Source of the DNA: an uncultured Lachnospiraceae bacterium
GTDB taxonomy: Bacteria; Bacillota; Clostridia; Lachnospirales; Lachnospiraceae
DNA: 57,177 nt
NCBI GenBank assembly: GCA_947172705.1
Contig: CAMWCA010000018.1
Span: forward strand, 1 to 57,177
Reading direction: 5' to 3'
Positions 39,330-49,225 of this stretch are shown piece by piece. The notes under the pieces are model-generated. The model made no database searches and was not told where the DNA came from. It worked only from the letters and a program-made list of their open reading frames with translations. Made by a program: the position numbers and the translations under genes. The first letter of the stretch is position 1; each line of letters opens with the position of its first letter.

Positions 39330-40343
39330 ATGCAGGAATTTGTAAATGTAGCAGTTGACGCCATGGGCGGGGACCACGCGCCTGTGGAGATCGTTAAGGG
39401 AGCCATAGACGCTGTAAATGAAAGCAGTCATGTTAAGGTTTATCTGACGGGACAGGAAGAGGTCATCAACCGCGAACTTGCAAAGTACACATACAATAAA
39501 GAGCAGGTAGAAGTGGTTCATGCATCGGAGGTGATTGAGACAGCGGAAGCTCCGGTCATGGCGATCCGCAGGAAAAAAGATTCCTCCATTGTAAAGGCGC
39601 TTTACCTTGTGAAGGACGGGATCTGCGATGCCTATGTTTCAGCGGGAAGCACAGGCGCCACGCTGGTTGGCGGACAGGTGATCGTAGGAAGGATCAAAGG
39701 CGTGGAAAGACCGCCTCTTGCCCCCCTTATCCCCACGGAAAAGGGCTGCGCGCTGCTGATCGACTGCGGTGCAAATGTGGATGCCAGACCATCCCACCTG
39801 GTACAATTTGCCAAGATGGGTTCCGTATATATGGAAAGCGTTATGGGAATCAAAAATCCCAAGGTGGGAATTGTGAATATAGGAGCAGAGGAAGAAAAGG
39901 GAAATGCCCTTGTGAAAGAAACCTTTCCTCTTCTCAAAAATTGTCCCGATATTCATTTTATCGGCAGTGTGGAGGCGAGGGATATTCCCGCAGGAGCGGC
40001 AGACGTAGTGGTATGCGAGGCATTTGTGGGAAATGTAATCCTGAAAATGTACGAGGGCGTAGGCGGTACTCTGATCAAAAAGGTGAAAGAGGGTATGCTG
40101 ACTACGTTTAGAAGTAAAATCGGCGCTCTTTTGGTTAAACCAGCGTTGAAAAATACATTGAAAGCCTTTGATCTGGAACAATATGGGGGCGCTCCCATGC
40201 TGGGCTTGAAGGGTCTGGTAGTGAAGACCCATGGCAGTTCAAATGCCATTGAAATTAAGAATTCTATTCTGCAATGTATTACCTTTACAGAACAGAATAT
40301 CAATCAAAAAATAAAAGAAAAAATAACAATGGAAGAAAATTAG
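39330..40343 (+). CDS. plsX: Phosphate acyltransferase PlsX
   Basis: A 337-residue peripheral-membrane enzyme that makes acyl-phosphate from acyl-ACP for phospholipid synthesis. Motifs typical of PlsX are VAVDAMGGDHAP (~8-19), GSTGATLVGG (~107-116), LIDCGANVDARP (~148-159) and CEAFVGNVILK. It is followed after 15 bases by acpP, its substrate carrier, as in most Firmicutes. Confidence 0.97.
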   Translation: MQEFVNVAVDAMGGDHAPVEIVKGAIDAVNESSHVKVYLTGQEEVINRELAKYTYNKEQVEVVHASEVIETAEAPVMAIRRKKDSSIVKALYLVKDGICDAYVSAGSTGATLVGGQVIVGRIKGVERPPLAPLIPTEKGCALLIDCGANVDARPSHLVQFAKMGSVYMESVMGIKNPKVGIVNIGAEEEKGNALVKETFPLLKNCPDIHFIGSVEARDIPAGAADVVVCEAFVGNVILKMYEGVGGTLIKKVKEGMLTTFRSKIGALLVKPALKNTLKAFDLEQYGGAPMLGLKGLVVKTHGSSNAIEIKNSILQCITFTEQNINQKIKEKITMEEN

Positions 40344-40358
40344 AAAGGAAAGCTAAAA

Positions 40359-40589
40359 ATGGAATTTGAAAAATTAAAAAAAGTAATTGCTGACGTACTC
40401 AACGTCGACCCTGAAGAAATCACGATGGAAACTACTTTTGTGGATGATCTGGGAGCTGATTCCTTGGATGTTTTTCAGATTATTATGGGAATAGAGGAAG
40501 AGTTTGATATTGAGATCCCGGCTGAAAGCGCAGAGAAAATAGCGACTGTGGAGGAAGCAGTTAATCTTATTAAAAATGCAGTGAATTAA
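40359..40589 (+). CDS. acpP: Acyl carrier protein
   Basis: A 76-residue carrier protein for fatty-acid synthesis. The phosphopantetheine serine is in [15 protein letters not shown] (Ser ~37). The usual motif continues with DSLD-x-V-E; here DVFQ replaces DTVE, a modest variation. The acidic four-helix composition and length are normal. A terminator overlaps its stop codon. Confidence 0.96.
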   Translation: MEFEKLKKVIADVLNVDPEEITMETTFVDDLGADSLDVFQIIMGIEEEFDIEIPAESAEKIATVEEAVNLIKNAVN

Positions 40590-40612
40590 AAAGCCCGTTA
40601 AGGGCTTTTTTA
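40588..40612 (+). terminator. Terminator after acpP
   Basis: 9-bp stem AAAAAGCCC (40588-40596) / GGGCTTTTT (40602-40610), 5-base loop, overlapping the acpP stop codon. It separates plsX-acpP from rnc-smc-ftsY. Confidence 0.9.
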
Positions 40613-40659
40613 ACCAATAAACCGTTTCAGGTAAAACGGGTGCGGCGAAAAGGTGAGGC

Positions 40660-41352
40660 ATGTATAAAGAGGAAGAATTAAAGAAACTGGAAGAAAAAAT
40701 AGGTTATGAGTTTAAAGAACAAAATTTGCTTTTGCAGGCTTTGACCCATAGCTCTTTTTCCAATGAGCAAAAAATCAATAAATACAAGGATTATGAGAGA
40801 CTGGAGTTCTTGGGGGATGCAGTTTTAGAACTGTTATCCAGCCAGTTCTTTTTTGAGACTTATCCGGAAATGTCAGAAGGTGAGATGACAAGACAGCGTT
40901 CCGCCATGGTCTGTGAGCCGGCGCTTGCTTTCTGTGCAAGAGATCTGTCCCTGGGAGAGTATATTCTGCTGGGTAAGGGAGAAGAGGCAACCGGAGGAAG
41001 AAAAAGAGATTCCATTATTTCAGATGTAATGGAAGCCGTTATAGGCGCAGTGTACCTGGACGGCGGTCTGGAAGAGGCGAGAGGTTTCGTTCAAAGGTAT
41101 ATTCTTTCCGATCTGGAAAACAAGCAGCTTTTCTATGACAGTAAAACCCTTTTGCAGGAAAAGATGCAGAAAGCGGGAAAAGAAATTTCCTATGAGCTGG
41201 TTGGGGAAAGCGGACCGGACCACGACAAAATTTTTACCGTGGAGGTGAAAATCGACGGCGTGGCAGCCGGAAGAGGGCAGGGACGGAACAAGAAGGCGGC
41301 GCAGCAGCAGGCGGCGTATCAGGTACTGCTTGCCCAAAAAACGGAGAAGTAG
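40660..41352 (+). CDS. rnc: Ribonuclease III
   Basis: A 230-residue double-strand RNA endonuclease for rRNA and mRNA processing. The RNase III signature YERLEFLGDAVLELL (~42-56) holds catalytic Glu/Asp residues; a second acidic site is SDVMEAVIGAVYLDGG (~120-135). A C-terminal double-stranded RNA-binding domain (~157-228) ends GRNKKAAQQQAAYQVLL. It lies 7 bases before smc, in the conserved order rnc-smc-ftsY. Confidence 0.97.
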   Translation: MYKEEELKKLEEKIGYEFKEQNLLLQALTHSSFSNEQKINKYKDYERLEFLGDAVLELLSSQFFFETYPEMSEGEMTRQRSAMVCEPALAFCARDLSLGEYILLGKGEEATGGRKRDSIISDVMEAVIGAVYLDGGLEEARGFVQRYILSDLENKQLFYDSKTLLQEKMQKAGKEISYELVGESGPDHDKIFTVEVKIDGVAAGRGQGRNKKAAQQQAAYQVLLAQKTEK

Positions 41353-41359
41353 GTGTTAT

Positions 41360-44300
41360 ATGTATTTAAAAAGTATTGAGATCCAGGGGTTTAAATCCTT
41401 TGCCAATAAGCTTGTATTTAAATTTCACAACGGAATTACCGGAATTGTAGGACCTAACGGCAGCGGAAAAAGCAATGTGGCGGACGCTGTCCGCTGGGTG
41501 CTGGGGGAACAGAGAATCAAACAGCTTCGCGGGGCGTCCATGCAGGACGTTATTTTTTCGGGTACGGAAATGCGCAAGCCTCTGGGTTATGCTTATGTGG
41601 CAATTACATTGGATAATTCGGATCATCAGCTTGCCATAGATTTTGACGAAGTGACGGTAGCAAGAAGAATTTACCGTTCCGGTGAGAGCGAGTATCTTTT
41701 AAACGGTGCGCCTTGCAGATTGAAGGACGTAAACGAGCTGTTTTATGACACAGGTATCGGCAAGGAAGGCTATTCCATTATCGGACAGGGACAGATCGAT
41801 AAAATATTAAGCGGTAAGCCGGAGGAACGCAGGGAGCTTTTTGAAGAGGCGGCAGGCATTGTGAAATTCAAAAAACGCAAGGTGGCGGCGCAAAAAAAGC
41901 TGGAGGATGAAAAGCAGAACCTGGTGCGCGTGAATGACATTCTGTCGGAGCTTGAAAAGCAGATAGGTCCTTTGGAAAAGCAGTCAGAAACGGCAAAGGT
42001 TTATCTGAAAAAGAAGGAAGAACTTAAAACTTTGGATGTAAATATGTTTCTGCTGGAAAACAACCGCCTGCAGGAGCAGCTTATAAACGCCCAGGAAAAG
42101 TTTGAGATCGCCAGCAGGGATCTGGAGGAAACCGGAAAAGAATACGAAAAGATCAAGGAAGAATATGAGCAGATCCAGGGGCAGATCGAGGTGTTGGATG
42201 AAAAGATCCTGGAGGAGAGAACCTCTCTTTCCGATACCAGCGTACTCAGGGGGAAACTGGAGGGCGAGATCAACGTCTTAAAGGAGCAGATCAAGTCGGC
42301 AAAAAGCAACGAGGAGCATTTCAATTCCAGAAAGGATGCTCTTACCAGAGAAATGGAAGCACGGCTGCTGGATAAGGAAGGCATTCTTTCGGACAAAAAG
42401 GTGATCGACGAACAGGTAGCGGAGATCGAGAAAACAAGAAATGAGGCAAGAGAAAAACTCCTTGCCGTCCAGAACCGGATCGAGACCTTAAATAACGATA
42501 TTGAATCCGGGAAAAATACCATCATAGAGGCTTTAAATGCCAGAGCTACAATCAAGTCGAAGCTGGGACGTTATGATACCATGACGGAGCAGATTAACAT
42601 CCGGAAAGCTGAGCTTACTTCAAGGCTGCTGCGCATAAAGTCGGATGAAGCGCAGCAGGAAGAGGTGATTAAAAAGCTCCAGGAAGAGTTTGAAAAGATC
42701 AACGAGGATATTCGTGCCCTGAACGATTCTCAGGAGCAAAAGGAGGAAAAACTTGCCCTTTTGCGGGAAGAGCTTGCAGGAAAGGATCAGAAGCTGCGGG
42801 ACACTCAGGTGAACTATCATCAGGAGAAGTCCAGACTGGAGGCGCTTACCAATTTAACGGAGCGCTATGAAGGATACGGCGGCAGCGTGAAAAAGGTCAT
42901 GGAATGTAAGGAGAGGGAAAAGGGAATCATCGGCGTTGTTGCAGATATTATCAAGGTTGATAAGAAATATGAGACGGCGATCGAAACGGCTCTTGGAGGC
43001 AACATACAGAACATTGTTACCGATAACGAGGAAACGGCAAAGAAAATGATTGCCTTTCTCAAGCAGACCAAAGGAGGCCGTGCCACGTTCCTGCCTCTTA
43101 CCAGCATTACCAAGCCCCAGGAATTTAAAAACCCGGAGGCACTTGGGGAGAAGGGCGTGGTTGGAATGGCGGATGCCCTTGTGTCCATTGACAAAAAATA
43201 TCAGAATGTTGCCAGGGCAATGCTGGGAAGAATTGTGGTAGTGGATCATGTGGACAATGCGGTCAAAATTGCCAAAAAGTTTGACTATGGAATCCGCATG
43301 GTAACCTTGGAAGGGGAGCTTTTGGTACCCGGCGGCGCCATCAGCGGCGGTGCATTTAAGAATAACAGCAATCTTCTGGGACGAAGAAGAGAGATGGAGG
43401 AATTGGAGGGAAAGGTCAAAAAATATTTGGTTGAGATCGATACCCTTTTAAATGAAATTGAAAATACCAAAGGAGAGAGAAACAAGCTGCGTCTTAGCAT
43501 TGAGGAGGACAAGGCGGCGTTGCAGAGAAAATTTATCGAGCAGAACACGGCGAGGCTGAATGTGATCAAGGCGCAGGAGCGCAAAGAGGAAGCCTCCGAG
43601 GGCTCCATGGAGTTGAAAGCGGAGGAGCATGAAATTGAAGAGCAGATTCGGGAGATCAAGTTAAACAAGCAGGAGATCTTAAAGGAACTGGAAGATTCGG
43701 AACTTCTGGAAAAGAAGGTGGAGCAGCAGATCAGAAAGTTTCAGATGGATCTGGAGGAAAAACGAAAAGAAGAGTCCGATCAGTCCACCCACGTTTCAGA
43801 GTGGGATGTGGAAGTGGAAAAGATGCTCCAGCAACAGGACTTCCATCAACAGAATGTAGACCGTATTGACGGGGAGATCAACCGATTTGCAAAGGAATTG
43901 GAAGAAATTCAGGAAGGCTTACGGCAAAACAGCGAGGATACGGAGAATAAGAAAAACAGCATTTTGTCTATAGAGGAAACCATTGCCGCTTCCCATACTA
44001 CCCAGGGAGACACGGAAAAGCAGTTAAGCGAAGACGTGGAACGAAAGGAACAGCTCTCCTTAAAACAGAAAAATTTCTTTGCTGACCGGGAAACGCTGGC
44101 AGAGAAAATGACGGGGCTGGACAAGGAAGTGTATCGGCTGAATTCTCAAAAAGAGAAATTTCAGGAGGCGTTGGAGACACAGATCAATTATATGTGGGAT
44201 GAGTATGAGATCACGCTTTCCGATGCTTCTGCTCTCAGAAACGAAGAGATGAATGATCTTGCCGTTATGAAAAAGGGCATTGCTTCCTTAAAGGAGCAGA

Positions 44301-44920
44301 TCAAAAAACTGGGCGATGTGAACGTCAATGCCATTGAAGATTACAAAAATTTAATGGAACGGTATCAGTTTCTGAAGACCCAGCATGACGATCTGGTGGA
44401 AGCGGAGAAAACCCTGGAGGGCATTATCACAGAGCTTGACAGCGCCATGCGGAAGCAGTTCCAAGAGAAATTTGCCGAGATCGGAAAAGAGTTTGATAAA
44501 GTATTTAAAGAGCTTTTCGGCGGAGGCAAGGGAACTGTGGAACTTATGGAGGAGGAAGACATTCTGGAGGCAGGCATCAGGATCATAGCCCAGCCCCCGG
44601 GGAAAAAACTGCAGAATATGATGCAGCTTTCCGGCGGTGAGAAAGCCCTTACGGCGATTGCCCTTTTGTTTGCCATTCAGAATTTGAAGCCGTCGCCTTT
44701 CTGCCTTCTGGACGAGATCGAGGCAGCGCTGGATGAGAACAACGTGGCGCGGTTTGCAAAGTATTTACATAAGCTTACAAAGAGTACCCAGTTTATTGTG
44801 ATCACTCACAGGCGGGGGACCATGGAGAAGGCGGACAGGCTCTACGGCATTACCATGCAGGAGAAGGGCGTTTCCACTCTGGTAAGCGTCAATCTGATCG
44901 ATAAGGAGTTAGATGATTAA
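41360..44920 (+). CDS. smc: Chromosome segregation protein SMC
   Basis: A 1186-residue condensin ATPase. Walker A is GPNGSGKSNVADAVRW (~32-47). Two long coiled coils (~165-500 and ~670-1020) flank a hinge (~515-640) that ends with the glycine-rich GGAISGGAFKNNSN. The ABC signature LSGGEKALTAIALLFA and Walker B PFCLLDEIEAALDENN lie near the C-terminus. It condenses and segregates DNA with ScpA/ScpB, which are not in the window. ATG 41360 (preceded by a weak TAGGTG RBS) gives the family N-terminus MYLKSIEIQGFKSF; an upstream ATG at 41330 lies inside rnc. Confidence 0.98.
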   Translation: MYLKSIEIQGFKSFANKLVFKFHNGITGIVGPNGSGKSNVADAVRWVLGEQRIKQLRGASMQDVIFSGTEMRKPLGYAYVAITLDNSDHQLAIDFDEVTVARRIYRSGESEYLLNGAPCRLKDVNELFYDTGIGKEGYSIIGQGQIDKILSGKPEERRELFEEAAGIVKFKKRKVAAQKKLEDEKQNLVRVNDILSELEKQIGPLEKQSETAKVYLKKKEELKTLDVNMFLLENNRLQEQLINAQEKFEIASRDLEETGKEYEKIKEEYEQIQGQIEVLDEKILEERTSLSDTSVLRGKLEGEINVLKEQIKSAKSNEEHFNSRKDALTREMEARLLDKEGILSDKKVIDEQVAEIEKTRNEAREKLLAVQNRIETLNNDIESGKNTIIEALNARATIKSKLGRYDTMTEQINIRKAELTSRLLRIKSDEAQQEEVIKKLQEEFEKINEDIRALNDSQEQKEEKLALLREELAGKDQKLRDTQVNYHQEKSRLEALTNLTERYEGYGGSVKKVMECKEREKGIIGVVADIIKVDKKYETAIETALGGNIQNIVTDNEETAKKMIAFLKQTKGGRATFLPLTSITKPQEFKNPEALGEKGVVGMADALVSIDKKYQNVARAMLGRIVVVDHVDNAVKIAKKFDYGIRMVTLEGELLVPGGAISGGAFKNNSNLLGRRREMEELEGKVKKYLVEIDTLLNEIENTKGERNKLRLSIEEDKAALQRKFIEQNTARLNVIKAQERKEEASEGSMELKAEEHEIEEQIREIKLNKQEILKELEDSELLEKKVEQQIRKFQMDLEEKRKEESDQSTHVSEWDVEVEKMLQQQDFHQQNVDRIDGEINRFAKELEEIQEGLRQNSEDTENKKNSILSIEETIAASHTTQGDTEKQLSEDVERKEQLSLKQKNFFADRETLAEKMTGLDKEVYRLNSQKEKFQEALETQINYMWDEYEITLSDASALRNEEMNDLAVMKKGIASLKEQIKKLGDVNVNAIEDYKNLMERYQFLKTQHDDLVEAEKTLEGIITELDSAMRKQFQEKFAEIGKEFDKVFKELFGGGKGTVELMEEEDILEAGIRIIAQPPGKKLQNMMQLSGGEKALTAIALLFAIQNLKPSPFCLLDEIEAALDENNVARFAKYLHKLTKSTQFIVITHRRGTMEKADRLYGITMQEKGVSTLVSVNLIDKELDD

Positions 44921-45858
44921 TGGCTGGTTTTTTCAGTAAGTTAAAAGAAGGCTTAAACAAGACGAGAAGCAATATTGTCCATGGAATCGATTCGGTTTTC
45001 AGCGGATTTTCCTCTATTGACGAGGACTTCTATGAGGAGCTGGAAGAGATTATGATCATGGGAGATATCGGTGTCAACGCTACAGGAGAAATCCTGGAGA
45101 GACTCAGAAAGCAGGTAAAGGAAAACCACATCAAAGAACCGGCACAGTGCAAGGCGTTTTTGATCGAGAGCATCAAGGAACAGATGCGAGTGGAGGAGAC
45201 TGCATATGATTTTGAGCATGAGCAGTCGGTGGTGTTGGTGATCGGCGTCAATGGGGTGGGAAAAACTACTTCCGTGGGAAAGCTTGCAGGCATTTTGAAA
45301 GAACAGGGGAGAAAGGTGCTGATTGCAGCGGCGGATACCTACCGGGCGGCGGCATGCGAGCAGCTTTCAGAATGGGCAAACCGTGCCGGGGTAGACTTGA
45401 TCACCGGAACCCAGGGGGCAGATCCCTCCAGCGTGGTTTTTGACGCGGTGAGCGCGGCAAAGGCAAGGCATGTGGATGTGTTGATCTGCGACACCGCAGG
45501 CAGGCTCCACAATAAAAAGAATCTCATGGAAGAATTGAAAAAGATGAACCGCATTATTGACAGGGAGTTCCCCGGTGTGCACAGGGAAAATCTGATCGTG
45601 CTGGACGGAACCACCGGACAGAACGCCCTGAATCAGGCGAGAGAGTTTGGGGAAACGGCGGAGCTGACAGGCATCATTCTCACAAAAATGGACGGGACCT
45701 CCAAGGGAGGCATTGCGGTAGCGATCCAGTCGGAATTAAATATTCCGGTGAAGTATATCGGCGTAGGGGAAAAGCTGGACGATCTGCAGAAATTTGATTC
45801 TGAGCAGTTTGTAAATGCGTTATTCGACGTGGACGCCCAGGCATTACAGGAGGATTGA
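44920..45858 (+). CDS. ftsY: Signal recognition particle receptor FtsY
   Basis: A 312-residue SRP GTPase that docks the SRP-ribosome complex at the membrane. The NG domain shows GVNGVGKTTSVGKLA (G1), ADTYRAAACEQL, DTAGRLHNKKNLMEEL (G3), TKMDGTSKGG (G4) and GVGEKLDDLQKFD (G5). The acidic A domain is nearly absent, as in many Firmicutes. Its start overlaps the smc stop codon by one base. Confidence 0.97.
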   Translation: MAGFFSKLKEGLNKTRSNIVHGIDSVFSGFSSIDEDFYEELEEIMIMGDIGVNATGEILERLRKQVKENHIKEPAQCKAFLIESIKEQMRVEETAYDFEHEQSVVLVIGVNGVGKTTSVGKLAGILKEQGRKVLIAAADTYRAAACEQLSEWANRAGVDLITGTQGADPSSVVFDAVSAAKARHVDVLICDTAGRLHNKKNLMEELKKMNRIIDREFPGVHRENLIVLDGTTGQNALNQAREFGETAELTGIILTKMDGTSKGGIAVAIQSELNIPVKYIGVGEKLDDLQKFDSEQFVNALFDVDAQALQED

Positions 45859-45863
45859 TAAAA

Positions 45864-47087
45864 GTGGAAGAGAAAATGTTGACGCTGGAAAAATTTGAGG
45901 AAGCCTCTGAGACGGTGAAAAAGGTAACTCAGGAAACGAAACTGGTGTACAGTGATTTTTACAGTGCCCAGACAGGCAATAAGGTTTATTTGAAGCCTGA
46001 AAACATGCAGTTTACGGGAGCCTACAAGTTAAGAGGCGCTTATTATAAACTAAGCACCCTGACCCGGGAGGAACAGGAAAAGGGGCTGATTACGGCTTCC
46101 GCAGGCAATCACGCCCAGGGAGTGGCATATGCCGCACAATGCTATGGGGTAAAGGCTGTGATCGTTATGCCCACCACGACGCCGTTGATCAAGGTGAACA
46201 GAACCAAAGGATACGGAGCGGAAGTGGTGCTTTACGGAGACGTTTATGATGAGGCATGTGAACGTGCCTATGAACTGGCGAAGGAAAAAGGCTATACTTT
46301 TATTCATCCCTTTGACGATCCGGCAGTGGCAACGGGACAGGGAACCATTGCCATGGAAATTTTCAAGGAACTTCCCCTTGTGGATTATATTCTGGTTCCG
46401 GTTGGAGGAGGCGGTCTCGCAACCGGCGTTTCCACCCTTGCCAAGCTGTTAAATCCCAAGATCAAAGTGATCGGTGTGGAGCCGGAGGGGGCAAGCTGTC
46501 TTCAGGCATCCATTCAGGCAGGAAAGGTGGTCACGTTAGACCATGTAAGCACCATTGCGGACGGTACGGCAGTGAAGACGCCTGGGGAAAAGATTTTTCC
46601 TTATCTCTGTAAAAACCTGGACGATATTATTACCATAGGGGACGAGGAACTGGTGGTTGCGTTCCTGGATATGGTAGAGAATCATAAAATGGTGGTTGAA
46701 AATTCAGGGCTTCTGACGGTGGCTGCGTTGAAGCATTTGAATGTGAAAAAGAAAAAAGTGGTGGCGATTTTAAGCGGCGGCAATATGGATGTGATCACCA
46801 TGTCTTCCGTGGTACAGCAGGGGCTGATCATGCGGGACCGTATTTTTACCGTGTCTGTGCTTCTTCCGGATAAGCCGGGAGAATTAAGCCATGTAGCGGA
46901 TGTGATTGCAAAGCAAAGCGGCAATGTAATCAAACTGGAGCACAATCAGTTTGTATCCATTAACAGGAATGCCGCCGTAGAGCTTCGTATTACCCTTGAG
47001 GCTTTTGGAACGGAGCATAAGCATCAGATCATACAGGCATTGGAGCAGAACGGCTATAAACCCAAGCTGGTAAGGACGATCATGTAA
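45864..47087 (+). CDS. ilvA: Threonine ammonia-lyase with ACT domain
   Basis: A ~407-residue PLP enzyme that deaminates threonine to 2-oxobutanoate. The PLP lysine is in QFTGAYKLRGAYY (~52-64); the phosphate-binding glycine loop is VPVGGGGLATGVS. A C-terminal ACT domain (~328-405, FTVSVLLPDKPGELSHVADVI) suggests amino-acid feedback. This ~400-residue layout with one ACT domain is the form found in TdcB/IlvA of clostridia; biosynthetic versus catabolic role cannot be separated here. GTG 45864 (AGGAGG 10 bases upstream) or ATG 45876 could be the start. Its RBS lies in the end of ftsY. Confidence 0.93.
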   Translation: MEEKMLTLEKFEEASETVKKVTQETKLVYSDFYSAQTGNKVYLKPENMQFTGAYKLRGAYYKLSTLTREEQEKGLITASAGNHAQGVAYAAQCYGVKAVIVMPTTTPLIKVNRTKGYGAEVVLYGDVYDEACERAYELAKEKGYTFIHPFDDPAVATGQGTIAMEIFKELPLVDYILVPVGGGGLATGVSTLAKLLNPKIKVIGVEPEGASCLQASIQAGKVVTLDHVSTIADGTAVKTPGEKIFPYLCKNLDDIITIGDEELVVAFLDMVENHKMVVENSGLLTVAALKHLNVKKKKVVAILSGGNMDVITMSSVVQQGLIMRDRIFTVSVLLPDKPGELSHVADVIAKQSGNVIKLEHNQFVSINRNAAVELRITLEAFGTEHKHQIIQALEQNGYKPKLVRTIM

Positions 47088-47108
47088 GAGATGCATAGAT
47101 TTCACATC

Positions 47109-47141
47109 AAAAAACGCATACTATATTGTATGCGTTTTTTG
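47109..47141 (+). terminator. Terminator after ilvA
   Basis: Perfect 13-bp stem (47109-47121 with 47128-47140), 6-base loop, A tract before and T tract within the 3' arm. It can work in both directions but only the plus-strand genes need it. Confidence 0.93.
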
Positions 47142-47157
47142 TAAAAGGGAGAAAAAT

Positions 47158-48015
47158 ATGGGCTATGGAAAATTTATGAAAAAATATGTGGTGATTACAG
47201 GCGCCTGCATTTTATTTGGAGCGGGAATCGGTCTTTTCATTGATCCCAATGATCTTGCCCCGGGGGGCGCATCGGGGTTGTGTATTATCTTAAGCCGTTT
47301 AATTCCTCTGGAGACAGGAACCTTATTTCTGTTGGTCAATATTCCTATCATAGCCCTTGGCATATGGAAATTTGGATGGAAATTTATTTTGTCCACTTTA
47401 TATGCTATTTTCATATCCTCTATGGCGACGAATTATTTTGACACATTGACGCCTTTGACCAGAGAGCCTCTTTTAGGAGCGGTATTTGGGGGCGTGCTGG
47501 TGGCGGCGGGAATTGGGCTTGTAATGCGTGCCGGGGCGACCACCGGAGGGACGGATATTATTGTGAAATGTCTGAAACTGAAAAAGCCTTATTTGAAGAC
47601 AGGAACGATTTTTCTGACCATAGATTCCGTGATTATCGGGATCGGCGGAATCGTATTTGGAAGGATCGACAGTGTTCTGTACAGTATTATTTCGGCTGTA
47701 GCTACCTCCCTTATGCTGGATATCGTACTGTACGGCAGGGACGGGGCAAAAATGATCTATATTATCAGTAATGCATCTGAAAAAATAACGGAACGTCTTT
47801 TAAAGGAACTGAATGTTGGCGTAACCCATCTTTCCGGAACAGGGGCATACAAAAAAGAGCAAAAACAGGTGATATTCTGTGTGGTGAAAAAGCAGAGCGC
47901 CTACAAAGTGGAGGAGATCGTAAAGCAGGAGGACGACAGCGCCTTTATGATCATATCCAGCGCTACGGAAATTTACGGAGAAGGTTATAAAAGCTATTTT
48001 GGAGAAAAATTGTAA
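47158..48015 (+). CDS. YitT-family membrane protein
   Basis: A 285-residue protein with ~5-6 membrane segments (YitT_membrane/DUF161, ~8-200) and a C-terminal DUF2179 cytoplasmic domain (~215-280). Typical sequence marks are LFIDPNDLAPGGASGL and AGATTGGTDII. The family is common in Firmicutes, and its transport substrate or role is not established. ATG 47158 and ATG 47176 are both possible; GGGAGAAA lies before the first. Confidence 0.9.
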   Translation: MGYGKFMKKYVVITGACILFGAGIGLFIDPNDLAPGGASGLCIILSRLIPLETGTLFLLVNIPIIALGIWKFGWKFILSTLYAIFISSMATNYFDTLTPLTREPLLGAVFGGVLVAAGIGLVMRAGATTGGTDIIVKCLKLKKPYLKTGTIFLTIDSVIIGIGGIVFGRIDSVLYSIISAVATSLMLDIVLYGRDGAKMIYIISNASEKITERLLKELNVGVTHLSGTGAYKKEQKQVIFCVVKKQSAYKVEEIVKQEDDSAFMIISSATEIYGEGYKSYFGEKL

Positions 48016-48043
48016 CACGCAGAGAAATGGTAAGGATAAACAA

Positions 48044-48072
48044 TTGAAAAACAGTTGATTTCATACTATACT
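48044..48072 (+). promoter_or_regulatory. Promoter for the GH25 gene
   Basis: TTGAAA (48044-48049), 17-base spacer, TATACT (48067-48072), 50 bases before the start codon. Confidence 0.75.
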
Positions 48073-48121
48073 TATTGAGGAAACGTATGACATTTGGATT
48101 CGGAAAGGTTCAGAAGAGAAG

Positions 48122-49216
48122 ATGAATAGAAGGGCAAAAAAGAACAGAAGAAAACAGCAGATGAATCTGATTATGAATATTATATTCAGCTTGATTACCC
48201 TCACAGCCTTAACCGGTTGTATTGTCCTGGTCCTGCAAAATTATCATTTGAGAACGGAAAGCCGGGAAACCATGGGCAGGCTTCAGGAAATGGAGGAGCG
48301 GCAGGAGGAATATATCTATACCCAGACAGACCTGGAAGCCTATACCAGAGAGGCGGTGGCGCAAGCTGGGGAAACAGAACGAAAGGCGACTTTGGGAGAA
48401 CTGAAGCAGAGGTTAAGCGGCAAAGAAAGTACGGTTTCTGTGCTCAGATCTCTTTACCCGGAGGACGTGGTGGTTTATGCCGACGGGGGATATTCCTTTT
48501 TCCCCATTCAGGAAAATCTGAAGAAACATCAATATGTCTATGAAAACTTTGTTCCCCAGGGGGACAATGAAATGATTTACACCAATGATACCGGTGAGAC
48601 GATTTCCGCAAAGGGAATCGATGTGTCCAGGCATCAGGGAGAAATTGACTGGAAGAAGGTTGCCGGGGACGATGTGGCTTATGCATTTATCCGTTCCGGC
48701 TTCAGGGGCAGTTCCGAGGGGAAATTGGTAGAGGATGAATTTTTCAAGGATAACATAGAGGGCGCCCTGGACAATGACATTCAGGTGGGAATTTATTTTT
48801 ATACCCAGGCGACCAGCGAGGAGGAGGCAAAGGAAGAAGCGGAATTTGTGCTGGATCTGATAGAGCCTTATAATGTGGACTATCCGGTGGTGCTGGATTT
48901 AGAGGAGGTCAACAGCAATGCGGCAAGAACGGCGGAGATGACCCAGGAGGAGCACACGAAAGCGGCGATTGCCTTTTGTGAGACCATCAAGGCGGCAGGT
49001 TATACGCCTATGATCTATGGAAATTTAAAAACCTTTATGATCATGCTGGATATGGAGCAGATCGAAGCCTATGATAAGTGGTTCGCCTATTACGACACTT
49101 CCGTTTATTTCCCTTACGAATTTGCAGTTTGGCAGTATTCCTCCAAGGGGAGTATTGCAGGCATTAAGGGCGATGTAGATATGAATATCTGTATGAAGGA
49201 CTATGCAGGTACATAA
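48122..49216 (+). CDS. Membrane-anchored GH25 lysozyme-like muramidase
   Basis: A 364-residue cell-wall enzyme. One membrane helix near the N-terminus (~18-42) follows a strongly basic start (NRRAKKNRRKQQ); a coiled coil (~45-95) then spans outward. The GH25 domain (~160-360) has the catalytic acids in GIDVSRHQGEIDW and VVLDLEEV. It would cleave the MurNAc-GlcNAc bond in peptidoglycan during growth or remodelling. There is no phage context around it, so it is treated as a housekeeping hydrolase. The AraC gene begins 9 bases later. Confidence 0.92.
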   Translation: MNRRAKKNRRKQQMNLIMNIIFSLITLTALTGCIVLVLQNYHLRTESRETMGRLQEMEERQEEYIYTQTDLEAYTREAVAQAGETERKATLGELKQRLSGKESTVSVLRSLYPEDVVVYADGGYSFFPIQENLKKHQYVYENFVPQGDNEMIYTNDTGETISAKGIDVSRHQGEIDWKKVAGDDVAYAFIRSGFRGSSEGKLVEDEFFKDNIEGALDNDIQVGIYFYTQATSEEEAKEEAEFVLDLIEPYNVDYPVVLDLEEVNSNAARTAEMTQEEHTKAAIAFCETIKAAGYTPMIYGNLKTFMIMLDMEQIEAYDKWFAYYDTSVYFPYEFAVWQYSSKGSIAGIKGDVDMNICMKDYAGT

Positions 49217-49225
49217 GGAGCAGAT

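Noticed and set aside
48122..49216. GH25 gene as part of a prophage lysis module
   Set aside because: It has an N-terminal membrane anchor, its own promoter, and no holin or other phage gene around it.
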